NCBI RefSeq assembly: GCF_000234665.1
Contig: NC_018334.1
Span: 124,001 to 188,000 of the forward strand
Reading direction: 5' to 3'
Source: Leishmania mexicana MHOM/GT/2001/U1103
Lineage: Eukaryota; Euglenozoa; Kinetoplastea; Trypanosomatida; Trypanosomatidae
DNA: 64,000 nt
Below, one piece after another: positions 44,240 to 55,648 of the stretch (the first letter of the stretch is position 1; each line of letters opens with the position of its first letter). Position numbers and translations under genes: made by a program. Under the pieces are notes generated by a model. It made no database searches and was not told the origin of the DNA. It saw only the letters and a list, made by a program, of their open reading frames with translations.

Positions 44240-45393
44240 TCACTCCTCCGTTGTGCGCGTTACAGAGCCGCCACGCTTCTGCCACGCGGTCTCGAGCCTT
44301 TCGGCCTCTGTTTTCGAGCAACCACCTCCGGGCGCCGTCCTCGCACATGCGGCACTGTCAGCGCCGAATGCGACTTTGTAGTCCGTGTACAGGTCCTTCA
44401 CAAACCCCACAATGCCCCTGCAACGCGGCAGCACCGTCATCAGGACGCACAGAGTGCAGATGCCGCCCACCGCGTACTGCAATGTGTGTGCCCGATCGAT
44501 CCGCTCCTGCAGGTTCCCGAGGACACGAAGGCCATCCTCGTACTCAGGGAAGGGGATGGAGGGAACGGGCTTGTCGAGGAAGGCGCAGAGCGGCTCCCAC
44601 CCGTCGCCGTAGCGGTACACAAGCAGCGCACTGGGCGGAATCGACACCCTCACACTCTCCTCGTACAACTGCAGCGCGACAGCGCGCGGATGCTGCAGTT
44701 CGCCATCCTTCGCGTTTCTCTCGCTCTTTGCGTGCTTTGCCTTTGCCGTGCCGCGAGTATCCTCGCTAGGGCCACTCGCAGATGTGGCGGAGGACGCCTT
44801 GCTGCCACGAATACCTCGCTTCAACTGGCCGCCTCCGCAGCGAAGGAGCGGCGCAGGTCACCGGAGGAGGATGCCATGTGGCTCTGAGAGCGACCCGTCA
44901 TCAGAGACGACCTAGGACCAGCTGAGGCCGCCGCCAGCGCTCCTGATGCATCGCCACCAACGGCCATCTTGGCGATCATGTTCCGAAAGGCCTGCGTAAT
45001 TCGATTCTTTGAGGCGCGCTTCGTCGAGATCTGCAGGCGCTCCAGATACGCATCGTACTCCTCTGCCCACTTATCTTTCTCCGTCTCCTCGACCAGGATG
45101 ACCTTGGTGTAGCCCGGCGCCTGGCGCAGCAGCACGTCGTACACCATGGCACCCGGTGGGCCGACGACGGCGTCGTAGTCCGCCAGCACCTTGGCAGGCA
45201 ACGCATTCGTTTTGCCATCCAGCAGCTGGGACCACTCGATAGGGTGGGTGCTGGCGGGGCCCTGCTGGTACGTGGAGCGAAGGGTGTATGGGGTGTAGCC
45301 CAACTTCCGCAGCGCTGGCGTAAGCGCGCCGCCGTCGGGCAGCATCGTCAGACACAGAACCCGAAGCTGCAGAAGAGAAGTACAACGGAGCAT
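44240..45393 (-). pseudogene. Sulfotransferase-4-like membrane protein, copy 1, frameshifted
   Basis: The counterpart of the intact 384-codon gene at 55649-56803. One C is missing after position 44826 (TCAACTGGCC here, TCAACTCGGCC in copy 2), so the frame breaks at about codon 189 and the protein would end early at 44821. The second half, including the LCAFLDKPVP motif and the membrane helix, continues in another frame to 44240. Everything else is nearly identical to copy 2. A single missing base can be a real mutation or a consensus error in a duplicated region; the sequence alone cannot tell. Confidence 0.75.
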
Positions 45394-46289
45394 TTTTGCC
45401 GTGGCACCCCCGCAGAGGGGCGGAGATCGGGCGGAGAAGGACTTCTGTGACTGTCTGTACAACGGAGCCGCGTGGTCTTCTGTGTGAGGCGCACTCCCTC
45501 CCCAAAAGGCGCCACCTACGCACAATGGCAGTCACCCGTGCGGCATAGACGTACCGGAGTGGGGCGAAGGCGGGGACGAGGGCACGAGCATGTGCACCAC
45601 ACAAGACAGAAGCAGAGAGGAATGGAGAGATCAGAGAAGAACATCAGCAGCAGTGACCCCCCACGAGCCCTGGGAACAGCAAAACGCAGAGAGGTGGGCG
45701 AAGGTCAGTTGGCGCGTGTGTACCCCTCAGGGCTTCGTTTTTCGGAGAGGCGGAGGTTGCGGTGCATGGAGTCTGGTAGTCGCCGTAAACGAGAAGCACG
45801 GCGCCACACACAAGCACAGAAAACGTACGCCACGGGGAAGAGAGAGGATGTCGCACTCTAGTGCGGGGGTGTCTGCTTTACATCAGAAGAACAGACTAAG
45901 CAACCGAGTAGAATGACGTGTGGGGTATACGCGTGTCTGTTCGCGCAAAACGTGTGCCAGCGGACAAGGTGTTACAAGGCACAAGATGGCGACCTCGCCG
46001 CTGAGCGCGCAAACTCGCGGGCACGCACATGAGTTCAGCTGAGCAGAGTCAGGGGAGGAGGCGCAGCAGATGGGGTGCGGCTACTGAGCATTCGATAGAT
46101 TCGAAAACGCATACAGATAAGGGCAAAAGGCAGCAGACGTACGCTGGCACGAAAGCGAGAAAGAGAGAGGCGCATTACGTCATGCTCCCTCGCAGCGCGC
46201 GTGCGCGGACGGCGTGGCCATGCCAAGGGAGCAGCGGCAGCAGCGATGTGCACGCAGAGATGCACATGTTCAACAAGCGCCGTAGTAGG
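45394..46289. other. Intergenic spacer
   Basis: About 0.9 kb between the CNB-domain gene and the sulfotransferase-like gene of copy 1. It should hold the 3' UTR of the former and the 5' UTR of the latter. No gene recognised. Confidence 0.5.
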
Positions 46290-48745
46290 TCAGCCTTCCG
46301 CCGCTGACACCACCATGACCCTTTTATATCGCTGCTCGGACCACATCAACCGCAGATACGGCATCGCTGGACGGAAGAGGCCGGCAAAGGACTTGGCAGG
46401 AACGCACAGCATGCGAGCGCGGCACACACACACGTACGCTACATTGGAGGGGCGTCCCCCCATCACCTCCCACCCGCCGACGATGTCGCCCACCGTAAAC
46501 GACGCCACCGACGTTTCCTCATCGCTGTCTTGTTCTTTCCCTCCACTGTCCGCTGCACGGCCTCTGACATAGGCGCCGATTCGGCCATCGAGGATGAGCG
46601 ACACGCACTTGCAGTCAGCCCCACGAACGCCGATGAGGTCGCCGCCGACAGCCTCGCGCTCCGTCGTGCAGTTGAGCAGAGAATGCCAGTAGTGTTCAGG
46701 AAAGCACCCGGCGAATGGGAAGACGCAGAAAACACTGCAGAAGTCGCGGAGGGCCACACAGTACGGTCGCTGCAAGAACTCCTTGAACGCGCGCCGACCG
46801 AGCTCAAACACCTCGCACCCATCGGGGCTGGAGACGACGGCGTGAGTGCGCAGGGGGGTCGTCGCGGAGCAGAAACGCAGCGGAGGGAGAAGCGCCTCTT
46901 CGCCGAGCGTGCTGCCGCGAGAGACGCTGTAGATGGCCTCGCCTGTGTCGCTGTTCACGACGGTTATCTCACCGGAGAAGATGGCGTAGAGACACCCTGG
47001 AGAGTTGGGAGGCCCCGCCGCGGCAGAAGAGCCTGCTGTGTTCGCTGCAGCGTTCCCGTCATCACTTGGAGGCAGTCCTCCACCCTCACGCATCATAACG
47101 TTGCCACCTGCAGCGTACTCCACGTGGAACAGAACCGTCCCAACTACGTATCGCTGGCGCGGGGCGAAGGCGGCCATGGAAAGGCCGCGCTCTCGCCCGT
47201 CCGCGCGCCAATACGTCTGACGGGAGAACATCTCGAGGAAGAAGGCCGTCGCATCGGCGCCTTTCACAAATACATCCTGCGAGACGTCGTCGGAGAGCCG
47301 CCTCGACAGCGGAGACGCAGCAACGCTGGGTCCTCCCGGCAACACCAGCGAATCCTCGTCGCTGTCGCGCTGTTGGTGTCGGAGATGTCCAGCACGAGAC
47401 ACTCCTCCACGAGAGAGCGCAGGCCACCCGGCATCTGCGCCTGCCGCCGCCACAGTTCCAACTCTCGCACGCTGCGACTGCGCTCCCGCATGTGCTGCAG
47501 ATCGTGCCCTGAAAGCACGGCGAGCAGATCTTCAATAGGGATGCGGATCGCCTGCACCGGCTGCTGCACTGCGTACGTGCAGCAGGAAGGCATCGCTGTC
47601 AGCCTCTTTGAGTCAGTGGTGTCGTCCTCCTCGTCTGTTGCTCGGTGCAGGAGGAGAAGCTCGGCATCGCCGACGCAGTCGCCTGCGCCGAGAGCGGTGG
47701 ACTGCACGCGTGTCACGCCCGCGTGGCCACCACCGCCCCGCTGGACATGCATGAGGGCCACGGAGCCGGAAATCAAAAGAAAGAGATCGGCCGGCACCTC
47801 ACCCCTCTGCAGCAAGCGCGCCGATGTGTCCCATGTCACCATCTCTGCCCTCTCGCAGAGGTGACGTATCTGTGCACGAGACAGATGCTGAAAGAGCGGC
47901 GACTGGGAAAGGTACGTCATGAGCTGGCGGTGTGCGTCATCGTGGAAGGTGCGCATCAGCATCTGATAGAGCATGCGATTCAGCCGCCACATGACAGTGG
48001 GCAAAGATGCATCAGGATGGCCCGCGGCGCACACCGCGGCGCCCTCATCTCCTGGGCTCAAGGCGTAGAGCAGGCCCTCACTCCCAAAGTAGTCCCCGAC
48101 AGCCCATTCCTGTCGCCTGTTCTTCTCTTGTGCAATCTGTGCAGCGCAATCGCCGACATCCGCGACAGCTTTGCCCTTCACCACGACATGGAAAGCGCAA
48201 CTGTCCCCTGGCGACACGACAACCTCTCCAGGCTGCGTCTCCTGCCTCTCAAAGACCTCCACTACCTCCTGTAGCATCAACGCATCGTTGCGGCAGACGG
48301 CAAAGAGCGGATGGGCGCAAAGCACTCGACGAAGCACCAGCCACTCGTCCGACCTCTCAGGAGGCGGCTGTCGCCACCGCCACATAGCAGCGGTGAGAGC
48401 ACGCGAGAAAATCTCGCCTGATACGCCGCCTCGTCGGCACCAGACTCGGACGTGCAACGACGACCATGTGTCACTCGCAAGTTCATCAGATCCATCGCCA
48501 TGCTCGAGGCGCCCCTCAGCAGCGACTTTGTCTGTGCAGCTCAGGGCTAACAGCATAGAAGCTGCAGTGGCCGCCTCGCCCTCCGAGCTGCCGGGCAGAG
48601 TGAAGGGGCGCGCAGGAGGACCAGAGAAGGTGCTCCATGTGAGAGCAACCCCACTGCTCTCGCCTCCCTGAGGGATGGGCTCGGCCCCCTCTTTCACTGC
48701 CCTCGCCACCGAGGAGGTCGGATTCTTACAGCAGCTGGCGCCCAT
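46290..48745 (-). pseudogene. Four-CNB-domain acylated protein, copy 1, frameshifted
   Basis: The counterpart of the intact 817-codon gene at 57700-60153. Two extra bases near 47368 (GCTGTCGCGCTGTTGG here, GCTGTCGCTGTTGG in copy 2) shift the frame at about codon 459, between the second and third CNB-like domains. The first part would end at 47264 after unrelated residues, and the second part is open separately to 46290. The start, with MGASCC, is at 48745. Whether the lesion is real or an assembly error needs read data. If real, the truncated product would keep the acylated N terminus and two CNB-like domains. Confidence 0.75.
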
Positions 48746-50379
48746 CCCACCGTTCTGGAGAGCAGAGGAGGGTGTTGCGCCGTGGTCCAGACGTGGCAAA
48801 TCGTAGCACCGTCGAAAAGGGAGAGAGACACGTACGCGTCACACGCGCAGTCTCACGAAGCCGGCCGCGTGCGCACCCACGAGGATAGTAGACTAGAAGA
48901 TGAGACGAAGCCACGAGGCGGCAGGAGTAGTGGTGGTGGTGCCCATCACACCTGAGAAGAGAGAAGCGCCAACGGTAGCATGCACGGGAAGAGTTGCAAC
49001 AAGGAGGTGAGGCAAAGAACACAGAGAGAGGAAGAATCATCTAGCGTCGAGAGACGGGTAGGGGAGAGTGGCGGACATGGTACGAGGGAATCGTGCCGAT
49101 GTGCATACACACAGCGTCTCCGCCCGTCATCTACTCAGCTCTCTTCCACTGCCCTTGTGCACTTGCCCTCGGTGATCGGCGTGGCGGGAGGGTGGTCATA
49201 TCGACAGAGATCAACTGGAGGGAGTCTGGCGCCTGAAACACTACGTCTTTCACTGTGCTTGAAGACGATAGAGCCGGCGTGCATCGTCCGATTTTCGACC
49301 GCCTTGACTCATGTTCGTCGCTCCAGCAAAGGATATGCTGCACAGCTTGGGCGGCGTGTGTCTCCGTGACAGCATACACACACACAAAGCGCTCAATGTG
49401 CGCAGTAATGGCAAGGCGACAGAGACACGCACGTACCCGCACCCCCACCAGGGGAGAGACAGAGATGCCAAGCGAGCAAGCACACAGAAAACAAAAAAGG
49501 GACGGAGGGAGGAAAAAGAATAACGTCGAAGGTGGGAAACGAGAAGGGGCGATGCACCGGTGCACACAACAACGACCACACACACACACACACAAACATG
49601 CACAAGAGAAGCCAAAGGAGTGCACCGTCGAGGCAAAGAAGGCAGAGGAGAGGGAGAGGGCCCTCCCCAGGCACCGTACGCGCCAACGCCCGCTATTTCA
49701 CCAGCAGAGACCCGTACAAAGCGCACGAGAGAGAGAAAGAAAGTAGAAGAACATACGCACATAGATGGATGGATGGGAGTGGGAGAGGTGGCGGCTTGCA
49801 GGAGAGGAAGATGGCGTAGATGCTGCGCGCCAGCAGATACATGAGCAGGCGCACAGACAGACGCACACGCGCCGAGGCCAAAAAAAAACGCCTCCGTGCC
49901 AAAGTTGTCGGTGAGCGATCCGCCGCCGAGGAGGAGGGAGCGGAGACACCGCATGATCTGGTACCCCCCCCCTCGCCATGATCCCGGCTGATTCTGTATG
50001 TCCGTTGCGTCCCCCCCTTCCACCACCAAACGCTCCAGGGTGCCGCGCACCTGCCCTGTGTGGGGAGAGGTGCTGAACCACCTGCACACATGAGCCGAAA
50101 GACACAACGAATGGGGGGAAGGTCGCAAACGAAATAATGAAAAGCCCGCGCCAACGAGAAGCAAACGGCGAAGAAGCTGCAGCGCAACGAGCAACGGTTC
50201 CTCCGACAGTCCGTCCCTCGGAGGGAGACACGATGCCAGTCTGCCTATAGAGACTGTCGGAGAGGCGCAGGGCAGGGGAAACGCCTCGCACGCGGGGCAC
50301 ACACACACTACACGCACCACACCCGCCGACACCAAGAAAGAAATCCTGAGACGGCTGAGAGGCAAAGACATGTAAATGC
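48746..50379. other. Intergenic region upstream of the CNB-domain gene
   Basis: Spacer of more than 1.6 kb. A pyrimidine tract on the minus strand (about 48814-48829) could be the splice signal of the gene starting at 48745. CA runs occur near 49578-49594 and an A run at 49880-49887. No convincing coding region. Confidence 0.5.
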
Positions 50380-50620
50380 TCCGAGAGGGAAGTACGCAGG
50401 AGTTCAGGGGGAGCGGTGATCTAGGTGCACGCCGCACGAGCTCAGGGCGGAAGTTGGCCTGCCTCAGGCCAGGGCCTCAGAGGGCCCTGCACATCCTGTC
50501 TGTGTATGCCATGCTTCACCCTCAGTCGCCTCAAGCCGCGGCACTGCACAATATATAGTGTGGAGACCCTCTACAGTGGAGTCTGGAGGACTCGAGGGTG
50601 TAACTCGGGGTGTTCCTTAC
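50380..50620 (-). mobile_element. SIDER-like degenerate retroposon, duplication copy 1
   Basis: Shares motifs in the same order with the amastin-linked elements: CTAGGTGCA (50422), GGAAGTTGGCC, AGGGCC, TGCCATGC, CGCCTCAAGCCGCGGCA (50530), GTGTGGAGAC and GGAGGACTCGAGG. It is clearly a relative but diverged. It lies on the 3' side of the truncated calpain-like gene at 51508-51992, again as expected for a SIDER in a 3' UTR. Confidence 0.55.
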
Positions 50621-51164
50621 AGGCTTCCGGCATCTGTGCCGCATCGGCCCGCCCCATCGGGCGCAGGAGACGCCGCACATTTCGCACGCATGCGCGGTGG
50701 GGCGGATCAGCGTGCATACTTCTGCGCCTTTGTCCCCCATCACTCGCGCTTCCCCTCCCCGAGCCTCCGGCTGCCTTGCCTGGACGTGATACACCATGCC
50801 CACTGTGCTTGACAGCGCGCGCAGTGCTCGCATCCTGCGGCCAGCTTCGAGACGGCGCTGTTGCCTGGGGAGGGGGCGTGTGTCTGGGCCGCTTGCCCGC
50901 ATATGACGCGACAGGTAGGACGCTGCCCTCCGTCGGTGGACGCAGGTTGCGCTCCGCCTTCTCCTGAATCCGCACGCCTCTCACAGGAGTGGGTGTGGCA
51001 GGCGGAAGGAACCTGCGCGTGAGCATGCGTCTGCGCTCAACGTGCCCATAGCCAGCTATACTTGCTGAGTAGTCGACAGGATGCGCAGTGGGCTGGTACA
51101 CGTCCGACCATAACCGCCAGTCTCCCCGGTAAGGCGCCAGTCCAGACCTGTCCGCCGACACCAA
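50571..51164 (-). other. Possible decayed reading frame at the duplication edge
   Basis: A minus-strand open frame with a coding-like start region (DWRLWSDVYQPTAHPVDYS) but beginning at a TTG and without a family I recognise. In the second copy (61937-62569) a one-base difference (CCCCTCCCCGAG here, CCCCTCCCGAG there) changes its second half, which argues against a maintained protein. The block homology ends exactly at this frame's 5' side. It may be a gene remnant or chance. Confidence 0.25.
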
Positions 51165-51168
51165 GAGT

Positions 51169-51507
51169 CCGCAGCGAATACGCTAGGGTAGGCCACAGGC
51201 ACCTTCGATTTCCCGCAGAGCGCGCCCCAGACCATGGTACCACGGCGAGGTGTCCGGCGTCGTCACTGAGTGACAGAGTGAAAAAAAAGAAAGAAATGAT
51301 AAGCAGCAGCGATCCCACGGTAACTTCATACATGGCGGCGTGTCAGCCGATGTGCGTGTGCGTGTCCCCGCACAGTGGACGTACATCGTTCGTGCGTAAG
51401 CGAGAAGCACATGCAGGCAACAAAAACTTACTACACAGATTAGCAAACCTCCGACAGCACAAGAGGAAGAGCCGCGCCGTCGTGCAAACGTCTGCACCTC
51501 TACCGCC
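51169..51507. other. Unique spacer between duplication copy 1 and the calpain fragment
   Basis: Single-copy sequence, probably the 3' UTR of the calpain-like gene ending at 51508. It contains an A-rich run at 51280-51296. No gene seen. Confidence 0.5.
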
Positions 51508-51992
51508 TCAGCCAATGCTGCTGCCGCACCCTACGCGTATACCCCCGTCCGGTCCTCGAATCTGAAACGCCACCGCTGCCACGCTCTCGAGCTGCCGCGT
51601 CGAGAAGCTGCGTCGGTTGTGAAACACCGGAGAGTTGGACGGAAGCTGCACCGCCCGCATCCGTAGCTTGCCCGTCTTTGTTACCGCGGTGGAGGAGACA
51701 AAGCCGAGTGTGAAGAGCTTGTTGTTCATGTCCCCCTTCGAGCGAGGAATAACATAGTACGGATGTTGGGAAGGCTGCAAGGTGACACGGAGCGCCGTAT
51801 CGCGACCTAGGACGTAGTTCAGGTGCTCTGTGGGGGTATCGGGGTCCGTGGTGCACACATGCCGAATGAGCTGATCAGCCGACGACTCCCCACCGACACC
51901 CTCGCCCGCCTCATGGTCGCCGCGATGGCTGCTGACAGACAGCATCAGTGGGCGCAGCGCTCGGTTCGGGTGATCTGGAGCCATACCGCGAT
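51508..51992 (-). CDS. Calpain-like protein, C-terminal fragment (5' part in gap)
   Basis: The last 160 or so codons of a calpain-like gene, cut off upstream by the assembly gap. The visible part matches the C-terminal beta-sandwich-like region of the other calpain-like proteins here: PYYVIPR, then KLFTLGFVSS, then RAVQLPSNSPVFHNRRSFS, in the same order as FYVIPR, FTLGML and FVHLPDTCPTFRNVVSF of the gene at 37516-39642. It is too different from that gene to be part of the large duplication. The protease core is not visible, so activity cannot be judged. Confidence 0.85.
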
Positions 51993-52092
51993 NNNNNNNN
52001 NNNNNNNNNNNNNNNNNNNNNNNNNNNNNNNNNNNNNNNNNNNNNNNNNNNNNNNNNNNNNNNNNNNNNNNNNNNNNNNNNNNNNNNNNNNN
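51993..52092. other. Assembly gap (100 N)
   Basis: Exactly 100 N. It removes the 5' part of the calpain-like gene at its left, and its right edge is the first base matched to duplication copy 1 (40731). Confidence 0.98.
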
Positions 52093-52815
52093 ACATCTGG
52101 AAGTGTCAAGCATCAGCAGCTGAAGGAGGTCACCCGCAGAGTGAAATGTGTGGCGCTTTCCCTCACAACGGCAAACAGCCCAACCCGTGTGCGATCCGTA
52201 GTGCCGTTGTTGTCGGTGGTGCTGCTGTCCTTCGACGAACAGAGGAGAGAGGGCCGACAGGCGTGTCACGAGGAGAGGGGAGGGGCGCCTGATGTATGCG
52301 TTAGAGAACGGCCCTTGGTAGGGGAGGGGAGAAGAGGTGGGAGTCAAGAGAGGTGTCACAGGCGGGGAGGGGCCAGTCACCGAAGCCGCAACAGAGCAGA
52401 GGAGAGCGGAGGGAAGAGGCGCAAAGTGAAGGCAGACGTAAAGGGGAAAGCATGCAAGACGGCGTTGTTGACTCAGCGACTAGACCTTGTCGAAGACGGG
52501 ATGGAGAGGAGCAGCCGTGCACGTGTCGCCCGTGTCCCTGATCCTCCGCAGAGCTCATCCACGCTGGACCTTCTCGTCCACCATATCGGCGCAGAGGATT
52601 ACAAAGCAGCCACGAACTACAAGTGCTTTGTGGTCCAGCCTCACTTGGAGTGTCGCGAAGGCCCCATGTTGTTTTTGTGTGTATGGTGACTCCTCCCGTG
52701 AGCGCAAGAAGCGAAGGGGCAGCAGCAGCGGCGGCGGCCGTGCAGGCGTGAGAGGCCCATCACACCTGCATGAATGCCACACAACAGCCCACCAGGACAC
52801 AGCACCTGTAATACG

Positions 52816-53544
52816 TCAGCCCCTCATGCGCAGCCCATTCTGCCACGTAAGATACGCAGGCGGGGACACCACCTCTGCTGCGCCACAGGCTTGGGTTGTG
52901 GTGATCTGCACCGTCGCCGACGCGCCAACCCACACATTCACGAGCGGAAAGGTCGCGTAGGGAAGCGGCAGCTGCGTTGCGGGTTCCGGAAGGTGGTTTG
53001 TCACGAGGACATAGAAGAAAGGGCGATCGTGGCGGGTCATCCAGTCATGAAGGTTTTCCAAATAGGAGAGACACGAGGCGGCGGCGGTATCGACGAGGAC
53101 GTCTGGGTGCTGCCCAGACCGCTTGCCGCGGCGATCTGCCGCCACCGTCACCTCGAAACCGTCGTCGTCAACGAGCAACAGCGTCGGCACTGCTCGAGTC
53201 GTGTGAAATCCCATCATCTCCCGCAGCACCGCCGTCCAGCCCTCCACATAGATGAACTCGATGCGGCCGAGGACCGACTCGGCCAAGGAGCTCAGTGGAG
53301 TGAAGGGCTGCGGCGCCTTGGCGTACAGCGTAGACTCCTGGCACAGCACTACTACGCTACCGCTGGTACGCTGGACGGTGTTGATGGCTGCCTGGAAGGC
53401 AAGAGACGTCTTCCCCACTGCCCGGGCGCCGTGCAGCAGAAAGCCGTGGCCGTAAAGCGGCTGCGGGGGTCGGCTGCCTTCGGGAAAAAATATGCCTGGA
53501 TCCAACGAGGGACGCGGATCACAGCCTCTGGACGGCGCCGCCAT
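52816..53544 (-). CDS. P-loop ATPase-like protein, copy 2
   Basis: A 242-residue copy of the gene at 41454-42182 with the same Walker A (39-47) and Walker B-like (121-128) motifs. Differences seen: SLAESVLGR for SLSESALGR near residue 90, and Tyr for Cys at 178. Both copies are open from end to end, so both may be functional. A RecA-like, SWSAP1-type role is possible but unproven. Confidence 0.75.
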   Translation of the reverse strand: MAAPSRGCDPRPSLDPGIFFPEGSRPPQPLYGHGFLLHGARAVGKTSLAFQAAINTVQRTSGSVVVLCQESTLYAKAPQPFTPLSSLAESVLGRIEFIYVEGWTAVLREMMGFHTTRAVPTLLLVDDDGFEVTVAADRRGKRSGQHPDVLVDTAAASCLSYLENLHDWMTRHDRPFFYVLVTNHLPEPATQLPLPYATFPLVNVWVGASATVQITTTQACGAAEVVSPPAYLTWQNGLRMRG

Positions 53545-54139
53545 GTCGAGCCAGCAGCGGGCCACTACGCGTGGATCCGCGATACCCTCTGATTACTGGG
53601 CGAGTACCGAGACAGCCTCGCAGAGGTGGAGAAATGGGGTGGCGGAGAAGACAGAGGTGGTGGGAGGGAGAGACAGATAGGCAGCCTCGTAGGGGGAAGG
53701 GGGGAGGCTGCACCGTATGAGCGCCTCCATTGGCGCCGCCCCGTCACTCAGCGGAGAGCAAAGACTGTCTCGGCAGCTACTGTTAAATTTCTACGACTGT
53801 GTCAAGGCCATTTGTGGAATGGAGCACGTCGAGCGCAGAGGTCTACACACACACACACCGCATATCCCACTGCCGCCATCCACGTGAGACGACACGCTGT
53901 GTCCCTGCAGCACCGCCTTGAACGCTGTCATCGCCTCTCCTTTCGTCCGGGTTTCTTTGTGAAGCGCATCACGAGCCGTAGCTGCGAGTGAGAGACGCAA
54001 AATACGGCCAGCTTTTCATGGGCTCCAGCGCCACCGCCTCCTGATGTGGATACGACAAGCGGGTCTCATTGGGTAGTGGGGCGGGCGTCGCGACTCCGTC
54101 ATAGGGTCCCCGCGGTGATCTGCTGAACCAGTTCGACTG

Positions 54140-55160
54140 TCACCAGCTGCCGCCCTCGCTGCCGCATGAGCTCCCCCACTCGGCGTGACAGACGAAGACG
54201 ACTGCAAAGGTAACCACCGCGGCGAGGTACACGGCAAGGTTTGGCAACTCCCGAAGATCCGCCTCAGTCGTGCGGAGGCTGTAGCGCACGCCTCCCTGGG
54301 CGTCCCCCGTCGGGCAGGGCTGGAAACCTGCGTAGCGTATCGTGAGCGGCAGTTCACGGAAGAAGTTCGTCGGCGACGCCGCCACGCGCTCACGACAAAC
54401 GTCTCCGCGGCGAAGCGACGTGAGAACACGGAGGCGAGGGACGAGTGGGGAGCTGTCACGTTCAGCATGCCTCAAGCGTCTTCGACCTCACACACCTTCG
54501 CCGCGACGGCGGACACCGCCATGTACTGCTCCAGCGCCGCTATCACGTTGCTCCCCTCGGTACTACCAACAGGCTACACTCTACACATCGATCATACGCC
54601 TCTTGATAGGCTGAGGCGAGAGTAAGTACGTGATGCCCTCCTCGGCAGTGTGTGCTGGCAGAGTGCAGATGTGGCGCACGATGACATCAACGCGGTGTTC
54701 AACGGATTCCTGACCAGAAGGCGCTGCACTGCTGGCCCAGGAAGCGATGTCTGTGAACCCGCTCTTGTCCACGTCCTGCGGCGCGCGTGAGGTCGCCGTC
54801 TGCGGCGCGCGTGAGGTCGCCGTCTGCGGCGCGCGTGAGGTCGCCGTCTGCGGCGATGGATCGAACAGAAGCAGCCGCTTTGTAAGGACATCTGCGGGAG
54901 TGAAGGGGGCTGGAGCAGGGAAGAGTACTCACAGCTCTTTGACTCGGACACGCGAGCGCTGGCCGGCAGTCGCCTGCTGGAGTGCCCTTAACGATTAGCG
55001 CAGCATCATTTGGTGACTGTTGAGGAGAGCGACGAGAGGTGGTGCACGGTAACGTAGCTGCTGGGCACCCCTCGGTCACACAAATACGAACTAGAAGAGA
55101 CGCACAGAGACTGTGATGGTTGGGTGTGTTGCCCGGGGTGTGGGAGGCCGCATAGTCCAC
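54140..55160 (-). pseudogene. Decayed gene of unknown function, copy 2
   Basis: Same series of out-of-frame coding-like segments as at 42778-43750, with the same stops. The main difference is three tandem copies of a 24-bp unit (54777-54848), which in the coding-like frame repeats eight residues (PQTATSRA type). Because 24 is a multiple of three the expansion keeps the local frame. No family recognised. Confidence 0.5.
54777..54848. repeat. 24-bp tandem repeat, three copies
   Basis: Three exact copies of TGCGGCGCGCGTGAGGTCGC plus CGTC. The equivalent place in duplication copy 1 (about 43417-43440) has a single copy, so the expansion or contraction happened after the duplication, or differs between haplotypes. 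Confidence 0.95.
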
Positions 55161-55648
55161 GATGCCGCCAGCACAAGAGCACCACGCATGCGCACAGAAC
55201 GCGCGCCTGATTTAACTGGTCTGTAAAGAGGGTCATGCGCACGCCGACGGGGCACCCGAGGAGCGAGAGGTCAGGAACGCATGGCAAGTGATCGAAGAAA
55301 ATACAAGCAAAAAAAGGTAGGTCCACCACAGTCGTTGAAAATGGTGCGCATGCAGGTATTTGTGTGCGACGTCCACGTGACGAAGGCAGGAGTCACGAAT
55401 ATCGGCGCCCCCCCTCTGCCCACACGCGTACTCAACACCCCATGTCTGCCTTCATTCATGATGGCACGTCACTCCTCGTCGTCGTCGTCGTCGCACACCG
55501 AAGTGACGGTCAGCGCGCGCCCTTTTGTTGCTGGATGACGCATTGTGTGAGCAGTCGCCCCCCCCCAAACACCACCACCACCGCCTCCCCGTTCGCTTTT
55601 CCATTACAGACACGCACACGTATACAGAGGCCATCTCACCGGGCCCCC

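Larger units (their letters stand above)
40731..51168. repeat. Large direct duplication, copy 1 (~10.4 kb)
   Basis: From ACATCTGGAAGTGTC at 40731 to CACCAAGAGT at 51168 the sequence matches 52093-62573 almost base for base, with scattered substitutions and a few indels. The indels include a 1-base loss after 44826, a 2-base gain near 47368, and one copy instead of three of a 24-bp repeat near 43430. After 51168 the two copies diverge completely. The left end of the match may continue into the gap before copy 2. The spacer 40731-41453 holds no recognisable gene. Confidence 0.95.

Noticed and set aside
49250..50437. Long minus-strand frame upstream of the CNB-domain gene
   Set aside because: Cys/Val/Ser-rich low-complexity sequence from CA/GA-rich DNA; the equivalent frame in the second copy differs in length through small indels in homopolymers, so it is not maintained.
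51508..52380. 290-codon frame crossing the second gap
   Set aside because: The part right of the gap belongs to the duplicated block and is antisense filler; only the left part (51508-51992) matches a calpain C terminus. The join is created by the N run.
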